A stretch of 64,000 nt of DNA from Talpa occidentalis (lineage: Eukaryota > Chordata > Mammalia > Eulipotyphla > Talpidae), in the NCBI RefSeq assembly GCF_014898055.3, contig NW_023601433.1, forward strand, positions 44,263,876 to 44,327,875, given 5' to 3'. Position numbers and translations under genes: made by a program. The notes under the pieces were generated by a model. It saw only the letters and a program-made list of their open reading frames with translations. It ran no database searches and was not told the DNA's origin. This document shows, one piece after another, positions 57,059 to 64,000 of the stretch (the first letter of the stretch is position 1; the number at the start of each line of letters is the position of its first letter).

Positions 57059-58711
57059 AATTCAAAACTCATCTGCACTATTGACACTTGCTTGCTATTC
57101 TGGTGTACCCTGACGCTAGTTGGAGCCTTGGTGCCAGCTCTAGAACACTGCTTTTTCTACCCTACCTCTGAAAAGACATGTGGACTTAGCGTCAACCCAA
57201 GTAAAAGCTTACTTTCCTTACTTTTGTCATTTGCCTATTCTTTTTCAAAAGGTAATGCCAAAGAGGAAAAGGTACAGTCACTCTTCTTTAAAAGCTGGAA
57301 GAGCCAACTTAACAATAAGTCACTGAAGAATTTACTGTTTGGAATATGATACCTATTCAGTAACCATCGAATGTGGAAGGATCCAGGCCCATAGAGGACA
57401 TGCCTCTGGCAAATTCTGTCCATTTCTGGATGCTGACTATTGAATCACACAGGCATTATTCAGAAAAAAAAACCTGGAAGAGTTTGAATAACTTTACAAG
57501 GGTCCACAGCTGTGACTTGTGCCTTCGATGATGAATCAGTGCTCTACTTAATTATATATTTTTCAAAAATGCACCAAAGAAAAATGACTTTAGCTTTTTT
57601 TTTTTTTTTAGCTTATGAGAATGAAAATTAGACTTCTTTTTGACAGCTCTCTAAGTTACTACTTAAGGCAGTAGAACTTTGGTCTGCTTTCTTTTTTCTT
57701 TTCCCCAAGTAATAATAGGTATTAATAAGTGACAGAATAGAAAATGAGGACTTGTTTGATGAGTTATGACATGCACTTTTATTGCTAAAAACTATAAGCT
57801 CATTTGTTCCACCATTAATAATCCAGACCCTTGTCCAGAGACTCACTGATAGTGTTAGACATTTTCCCTCTTGGGTGATTCAGTCCCTTGGAGTTGTGAG
57901 TTGATCTTTAGGTCATGGATACACGACTTCTAGCAAATCCAAATTTATTGGAGACTTTTGAGATATGATTTTGTTTCTCCCCTTTCAAATCATTTTTTTT
58001 ATCACACGCCTAATTTCATTTCAGTCTCTCTAGCTAAACTGGTGCATGCACATTAACCAGATGACTCCAGACTGTGTCACACAACAATTCTGATTTGCTT
58101 TCCATATGGGCATCACTCTAAACACAACGGCCACACTTACCAGCACCACTCATTTCTAACAACTGGTGAACAAACACATTATTTACAAAGCATGCAGTCA
58201 GGGAACCTGATCCAACTCATTAACTGTATGACATCCACTCTTTATTTAGACAGTTTACTGGCTATGGACTTTGGTAGGGGATCTGTCATTTACACTTCCT
58301 GATAATAAAATTTAATTGAAATTTCATTCCTGTACAAGCAAGATGCCAGTTTAACAGATGGTCTGTAATTGTTATGTCCACATATTTTATATTGGATGGT
58401 ATCACATACAATTTCACACAACTGTTATTCATTTAAATGCTGGGTTCATTTAAGGCATCCCTCTCATATTAAAAACCTTATTGTTTAATGTGACTGTAAA
58501 ATCTAAAATTAAAATAGTTAAATTTGAGAAAATGATTAAAATAATCTTAATGAAAGTAAATAATTAATATCAAAATCTGAGCTGTGGTCTTAAGAAGAGT
58601 CAAACCATTGAACAGAACCATCTGGACTCACATGTATGAGGCAGGAACTGACAGAGTATATACTGAGTGACTCATATTTTTTAAATGATCTGCTTATTAA
58701 AATTGTTCATT
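57059..58711. other. Unassigned non-coding DNA
   Basis: AT-rich, no recognised element. Confidence 0.4.
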
Positions 58712-58786
58712 CTAATTAACAATTGTTAATTAGTCTCTAAATATGTTGTTAATTAGTCTCTAAATCTTGTTAATTTTGTCTCTAAG
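58712..58786. repeat. 22-bp palindrome joined to a three-unit minisatellite
   Basis: A perfect 22-bp palindrome (58,712-58,733, centre AATT) overlaps three units of about 21-23 bp sharing TTGTTAATTAGTCTCTAA (58,723; 58,746; the third at 58,767 is diverged). Confidence 0.93.
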
Positions 58787-60149
58787 TTTCAATGCTCCTT
58801 TGATCATTCCAAATCCCTTTTTATGTTCTTTAATCTTGAGTTTGTATCCACTGACTTTAATAATCTGTAATCAGAATGTCACAAGGAATTATCATCCTTT
58901 AGAATGGGATAGGAAAGGGTTTCCTAGAAGGGACATATCAGAGGCGTGTGTAGACAAATTCCAAATCTTTTCATATAACCCAAATGTCATTCTGTCCCAA
59001 GTGTTACACACAATGAAATTTGAGTACTTATCATTAAGCTAATTTAATTGTTAATGTCATGATTCAAATGGCATTTTAAGGGAAGGTTAAAGAATCTCTA
59101 ATTATGAAATAGCAGGCCTTGATGGGTAAGAATGATCCTGGATTCCCTTAGTGGCTTTCTTTATATATTCCAACATCACATCATGCACTCCCTATGTAAG
59201 GAACAAACCACTTAAATAAGGAAATGTGCCATAGGCTTTTCTTAGAGGGAATGAAAAACAAGATAAATGGAAAATACAGGAAGATAAAAGGAGTCTGCAG
59301 AGGGTGTGGAAAGTCTACACCAGATTTTTTTTGAGAAATCAGATACCAACTGAACAAGAAAAAGAATAGGCATATTGGGAATTTTCTTTCACAAGAATTT
59401 GCAGTATGCCATAAGATAGTCTAGTACATACCACAGTACATATGTACTTGTTCAGAGTGGTTGTGAATGAGGTACTCTGGTGATTTCATTTTCATTATTT
59501 GTATAGACTCAAGTTACCATGTAGTTTTTTAGTAGTAGTTGACTGAGACCATTAGAGACTATTATTATCCTATTATTTTGAAAATTGATAATCTGTTTTA
59601 ATTTCTTTTCCTTATTTTATTTATTATGTTCTCTTTCCCTCTTTCTACATGATTTGTAAGCATAATCATTTGTTATTCCATTTTTTCTTACTACTTATGT
59701 CCCTTCAAATAGGTTCCAGTGGTTCCTCTAGGTCTTTATATTAAGTGTTGAGACAGTCTATTCAGTTGTTGAGCTGGATTTGGTTTTGTATAATGATTAC
59801 TATAAATATACCCTGGGTGTTACCTTCCAGTGCTGTCTTAGCTTACCTAGCATTATCTTATTCTTCTCATTTACCTAGGGCTTGGGCAGTTGGAAGATTT
59901 TTCTCAGTGTTCCCATTCCACCCTCATCTTTAGGCTTACCCTGTGTGCCGAACCCTAGAGAAAATCTCTCTCCATGCTCTTGCTCCTTCTGCAGCAGCAG
60001 TTGGTTACTATGACTTGATGACGATACCCGCAAAAGCGGCCAGAGTGGGGGCATTCTCTGTTGCCCTGGTTCATATCCTGAGTAGGCCCCATGGTGATGA
60101 ATCAGGCCCAGGGCCTGGGGACCCTAGTGGGTTCTGTTGGTTCTTGTCT
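58787..60149. other. Unassigned non-coding DNA
   Basis: 59,940-60,149 may be decayed DNA internal to the LTR that follows, but no gag/pol-like frame is visible. Confidence 0.4.
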
Positions 60150-60690
60150 CAGTGAGGAAAGACTTCAACGTCAAGACCAAAGTTGGGCAGCAAAGGAAGA
60201 TTTATTAATAAGAGAAGGTCTGGAAAGTTCTCTGAACAGGGAAAGGTCCCGAGTGGGTAGCTGTTGAGGGGTTGGAAAGCAGGGGTTTATATAAGTATAG
60301 TGGGTGAGGAGTAGGGGGGTTTGGACATTGGGTAGCTCAAAGTTGTGTCTCATGCTGATTGGTTGAGGCACGTGGGGTCTCCTAGGTTACTGAGGCCCAC
60401 TGCATTTCCTGCATTACCTGGCCTGTCATCCTAAAACCAGCTTTGTTCATTGCTGTAGCACTGTGTTATTGTATTGGTGTTCTGAACATTCTTTTTTTCA
60501 AATTAATAAATGGGCTCAGGGCACCTGGGCTTGGAGGTGCCTTTGGTTTAAGTAATTGTTCCTTATTCAGATTGATAAATGGGCACGGGGACTTGGGGCA
60601 TCCTATTCCTAACTGACTCCTGTACCCATTTCCTAACTTCCTCACTCAATACTGAGCTTCAGTGGTGCAGAATTCTAATGATCTTGGCCC
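60150..60690 (-). mobile_element. ERV solo LTR, minus strand, with promoter and poly(A) signals
   Basis: Read on the minus strand: CCAAT (aaccaatc, complement of 60,357-60,364), TATA (tatataaa, complement of 60,286-60,293) about 70 bp on, then AATAAA (complement of 60,201-60,206) about 80 bp further, then a U5-like end near 60,150. Upstream lies a U3-like zone with an imperfect internal repeat ('ataaatgggctcaggg' at 60,505; 'ataaatgggcacgggg' at 60,575). Limits approximate. No viral genes recognised. Confidence 0.7.
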
Positions 60691-61561
60691 CTTTTCTGGT
60701 GGCAACCTAACTATCTTATAATTTTGTCACCTCCTATGTGCGAGTTTCCTGTGCCACCCGCAGCGATAGGAGATTCCTGATGCTGTGAGCCTGCGATGGT
60801 TTCCTCTCTCCCATGTCTCAAAGCTTTTTGTCCTCTTGCCATCCCCCAGCTGAACATGCCTGTCTTTCCTCAGGTGTTGGACTGTGGGCTGGCCGGCAAA
60901 TTCAGCTCCCTGGTAGATTTGAGAAAATTTATGATTTGGTAGGCTCTCTGACTTGTTTTTGCTAGAGTGGGAGCTGCTCTTTTTCCCTTTTTTTTCTTCT
61001 TTCTCTATAGGAACCAGCAGTCCATACATTTTGGTAAGCTTCCTCAAATCCTTTTAGAATGAGGCATAATCTGAAATAAACAAAATAACATGGCTATCAA
61101 ATACAAAAATGATATAAGATGGCTCAATAGGTTAAAACCTAACAGAATAAATATAAACTACATTGTAGGAAAAATACAGGCTATGAAAAATAACTAATAA
61201 AGTAAATGTATTAAAGGTTAAGATTAATTTTAACTTTTAAAAATATATAAGGCCACATGCTTTTAGAATTTTAGAGTATACTTTCCTATCAATATGCATA
61301 AAATAGCAATTACTAGTCAGGAATTCTACAACCTTCGGCTGAATGACCTGGTCAAGAGGTAGCTTTAGGGTTACAGATTAGGAGACATAAGATAGATTTA
61401 TCTTCAGTATAATTCCTTTCCTCTCCGGATCCTTGGCCTTTGAAAGTCAAATTTAAGTCAAAGTTAATTTCTTTTAAATTGTTTAAGATGACTTTCCATA
61501 TATTTTGTCTGTGAAAATAGGGCAAAGGGAAAATATGTTGAATGTCTACAATGTACTTGAC
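60691..61561. other. Unassigned non-coding DNA
   Basis: A-rich from 61,060 to 61,260; no recognised element. The 106-aa minus frame at 60,727-61,047 has no supporting features. Confidence 0.4.
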
Positions 61562-61710
61562 CAGTGTTTCTCAAACTTTGATGTCTATCAGAATCACCTG
61601 GAAATTGTGGTAAAAATACAAAGAATTTTCTCCTACTCCCATGCATGTGGGCTCCTGGACTCATTAATTTCCAGGTGGTCATAGCACATATCAAAGTTTG
61701 AGAACCACTG
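61562..61710. mobile_element. MER5-type hAT DNA transposon, both ends visible
   Basis: Left end CAGTGTTTCTCAAACTTTGA and right end TCAAAGTTTGAGAACCACTG are near-perfect terminal inverted repeats of about 20 bp. Centre 'cagaatcacctgg' is typical. Possible 8-bp TSD is diverged. Confidence 0.92.
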
Positions 61711-61869
61711 TGCTGGCCACTTACATGTGTATTAGCTCATTTAAATTGTTATTCTACTAAAGCAAATACTGTTTTACTTGTTTTATAGATGAAGGAACTA
61801 AAATTTAGGATGACTAAGTAACCAATTCAAAGTTGTGAAACAAGTAAGTCACAGACTCAGTTTTAAAAC

Positions 61870-62097
61870 CCCAAATAAGGAATCAGGGGAAAAGATAACT
61901 ATAATAAAGTAAAAATCAAAATCAACAGGCCAGAGACATTCTGCAGGGAAGGAGGAAGAGGGAGCAGGACAGGGATGGAAGAGCACTAGGGACTATGGTG
62001 ATGGTACACAGGTGAATTGGTGGTGGGAATTTCATGGAGAAATCATACAGTGGACAAAAATTAAGGATGATGTAATAAATACATATTTAAAAAAAAA
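61870..62097 (+). mobile_element. L1 3'-UTR fragment, family II
   Basis: 'ccagagacattctgcaggg', 'aggtgaattggtggtggga', 'tttcatggagaaatcatac', 'gatgtaataaatacatattt' and an A11 tail match the 17.1-17.35 kb UTR. No ORF2 remains. Confidence 0.9.
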
Positions 62098-63654
62098 AAC
62101 AGAGTGTGTCACCTTTAAGCTCATGTTCTTTAACTCAACGACAGAAAGATCCAATAGTTTCACTGCCATCTCCCTAAAGAAGGATGGCAAAGGACAGTTT
62201 GTCTTCACTGATCCAATAAAGCAAACTAACACTATTTCCCAAGACTTAGAACAATTATTTTGCTTTGCCTTCTTGAAAATACAAACACTTAATTATAAAG
62301 GTCTTCTTTCCTAGAGGATCTACTAATTGAAATCCCAGTGCATTACCATTCACACGTCTATAAGAAAGCTGAAGAATTTTCAGAGATACATAATTAAGAC
62401 CCAGAGGGGAAGCCATGTTTGGAAAAGAGCTTCCAAAGGATGGAGTGACAGCCAGCAAGACCACCAGGGAATGCCCTGAGACAAACGAGGTGTGAACAGT
62501 GATGGTTTGCTTCAAAAAGCACCAGGAAGGAAGGTGAATAAAGGATCCCTATGTGAGTAAGCAGCATCAGTTAAAGACAAGAAGGGAAAAGACGATATTA
62601 TTGTCAGCCAGAGAGATTCAGGAAAGGAAGATGTCCTTCACGGTTGTGTCAGGAGAAGAATGAACTCCAGAGAGAATCATTCTGAAGCTATGAAGAAATG
62701 AAGGGAGAATTAGAGCATCAGGCCTGTTAGGGAGCTACAACAGAAAATGGGTTTTTATGCCTGTCAGTGAGGCAAGAACAGAATACTGGATGGTTTATAA
62801 GCATATTTGTCCAAGAGATTGGGACAGGAAACCTCAAAGATGGTAAAAAGAGTCTGTCATTGAGGAAAAAAAAATCTGGACTATAAAAGGCTTGGTGTAA
62901 TGAATGTTTAACCCTCAAATTCAGTTCAACTCTACCCTAATTTCAAACGCTCACAATACATTATCTGCCAGAAATAAAAATGATAACTTTTTGTCTGAGA
63001 TGTCTGCAGTATGCTGGCATTATTCTGAATTATCAAAAGAACCCATTGGGGAGTTAACTGATTTCGATACCTAGTGTCCTTAGTAAGTTTCCTTAAAATT
63101 TTCTTACTTCTGTGTTTTGAAAGCAATATAAGGACAACAAAGGCTCTGGTGGGTTGAAATGGACAATGTTCATATTTTGTTTGAATCACTGATATTCTTA
63201 TTCCATGCGACAAATGATATCTCCATGGAGCCATTGCTGGAAACTTCTCACTTCAAGCTATACTTCAAGAATGCTCTTTAAGAATATATCCTGCTCATTT
63301 GGTGTCATTTCATAGCTAATTTCTCTAGATTAGTGCTTTTAAAACTATAGATTGTGACACATTAGCATCTGCTAATCTTGAAATCAATTTAGTGTATTCC
63401 AGCCATTTAATAGGTCATGAAATGATATACAGAAACTAAGTTCACGACACATCATATTTATTATTATTTTGTATATTGTTAATGATAACAATGTGTATGT
63501 GTATGTGCATGTGTATACCAAGTCACAACATAACATATTTTTTACTTGGATAAATATCTGAAATTCAGTACTCTCTATCATGCTGTAAGAGACTTCTCAA
63601 CACTTGCCCTTACTAGTTTCTCTCTCTTCTAATAGGTCCTGGACCCTATTAGTA
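62098..63654. other. Unassigned non-coding DNA
   Basis: A possible hAT fragment at about 63,330-63,420 ('gtgacacattagcatctgc', 'gaaatcaatttagtg'). The rest unassigned. Confidence 0.4.
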
Positions 63655-63664
63655 AAGCTATTCT

Positions 63665-63946
63665 CTATAATTTTTTTAAAGATTTTTTTTATGCATACAA
63701 GAGCTGGGGTGCAGGCCAGAGGTGCGGGGCGGCGTGTGTGTGTGAGAGAGAAGATTCACCAGACAAAGTGGGGAGCAGAACAGGCAGGTCCACTGAAATA
63801 CACTGCTGAGGGGAGCAGTGGGCGAGGCAGGAGAGGTCTGCTTGCCATGTGGGTTACCTCCCTGGCCAGGGATCGAACTTGTGCTGCAGAGGCTGTGGCT
63901 AGCTTCATTGTGCTCTGTTTAACCCCTTGCGCCACCGGGGAAGCCC
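63665..63946 (-). mobile_element. tRNA-derived SINE, subfamily B
   Basis: 10-bp TSD AAGCTATTCT at 63655-63664 and 63947-63956. Includes a GT-run insertion (63,733-63,742) absent from other copies. Head 'ccaccggggaagccc' and B box complement gggatcgaac kept. Confidence 0.95.
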
Positions 63947-64000
63947 AAGCTATTCTTGTTTAAAACTACGCTTTGATTTGTAATGCTTTCCTTCATTCAA

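Noticed and set aside
1..64000. CpG island or housekeeping promoter
   Set aside because: No CpG-dense stretch seen by eye; CpGs are mainly in the better-preserved SINEs.

Overview
This window is non-coding DNA from a placental mammal. Evidence: LINE-1 (L1) copies with reverse-transcriptase and C-terminal ORF2 signatures, ancient eutherian repeats (MIR, L2, MER5-type and MER53-type hAT elements, a MaLR LTR), and 16 copies of a tRNA-derived SINE. I see no Alu, rodent B1/B2, carnivore SINEC, pig PRE-1, equine ERE or ruminant BovB/Bov-tA sequence. The SINE has A/B boxes of a Pol III promoter and a tail with AATAAA followed by TCTTT (the 'T+' tail type). This fits a laurasiatherian lineage other than those named (for example a bat, eulipotyphlan or pangolin), but I cannot name the order or species. 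No intact protein-coding gene, tRNA gene or other structural RNA gene was found; nothing resembles a bacterial operon, phage or CRISPR array.

Layout. 1-8 kb: SINEs, a MaLR LTR, and a decayed L1 mosaic split by two SINEs. 8.3-8.75 kb: an orphan minus-strand reading frame that opens exactly at a good splice-acceptor-like site. 9-23 kb: mostly unassigned DNA with one L1 3' end, one SINE, MIR/L2 relics and a 122-bp local direct duplication. 24-26 kb: an L1/SINE composite inside one pair of target-site duplications (TSDs), a MER53-like palindrome and a SINE. 26-42.7 kb: a 16.8-kb stretch without SINEs, holding a nested L1-in-L1 insertion and the largest element, a 3.16-kb 5'-truncated L1 (32,476-35,636) with visible TSDs and a broken ORF2. 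42.7-47.5 kb: three SINEs, a MIR and a minus-strand L1 with perfect 12-bp TSDs. 47.7-51.6 kb: the most structured area, with three copies of one TATA-containing promoter-like module in +,-,+ orientation, an L1 inserted at the AATAAA signal of the first, a twin-primed L1, and an outer inverted pair of another element. 53-57 kb: a SINE cluster with closely spaced inverted copies. 57-64 kb: unassigned DNA with a short minisatellite/palindrome, an LTR with CCAAT, TATA and poly(A) signals, a MER5-like element, an L1 3' end and a terminal SINE.

The sequence does not show genes working together. It shows layered retrotransposition: old L1/MIR/L2/hAT relics cut by two L1 3'-UTR families and two SINE subfamilies. 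The items most worth checking are the triple promoter-like module near 48.5-50.5 kb, the L1/SINE composite at 24 kb, the perfect 33-bp inverted repeat at 12.7/13.4 kb, and the orphan frame at 8.3-8.75 kb.
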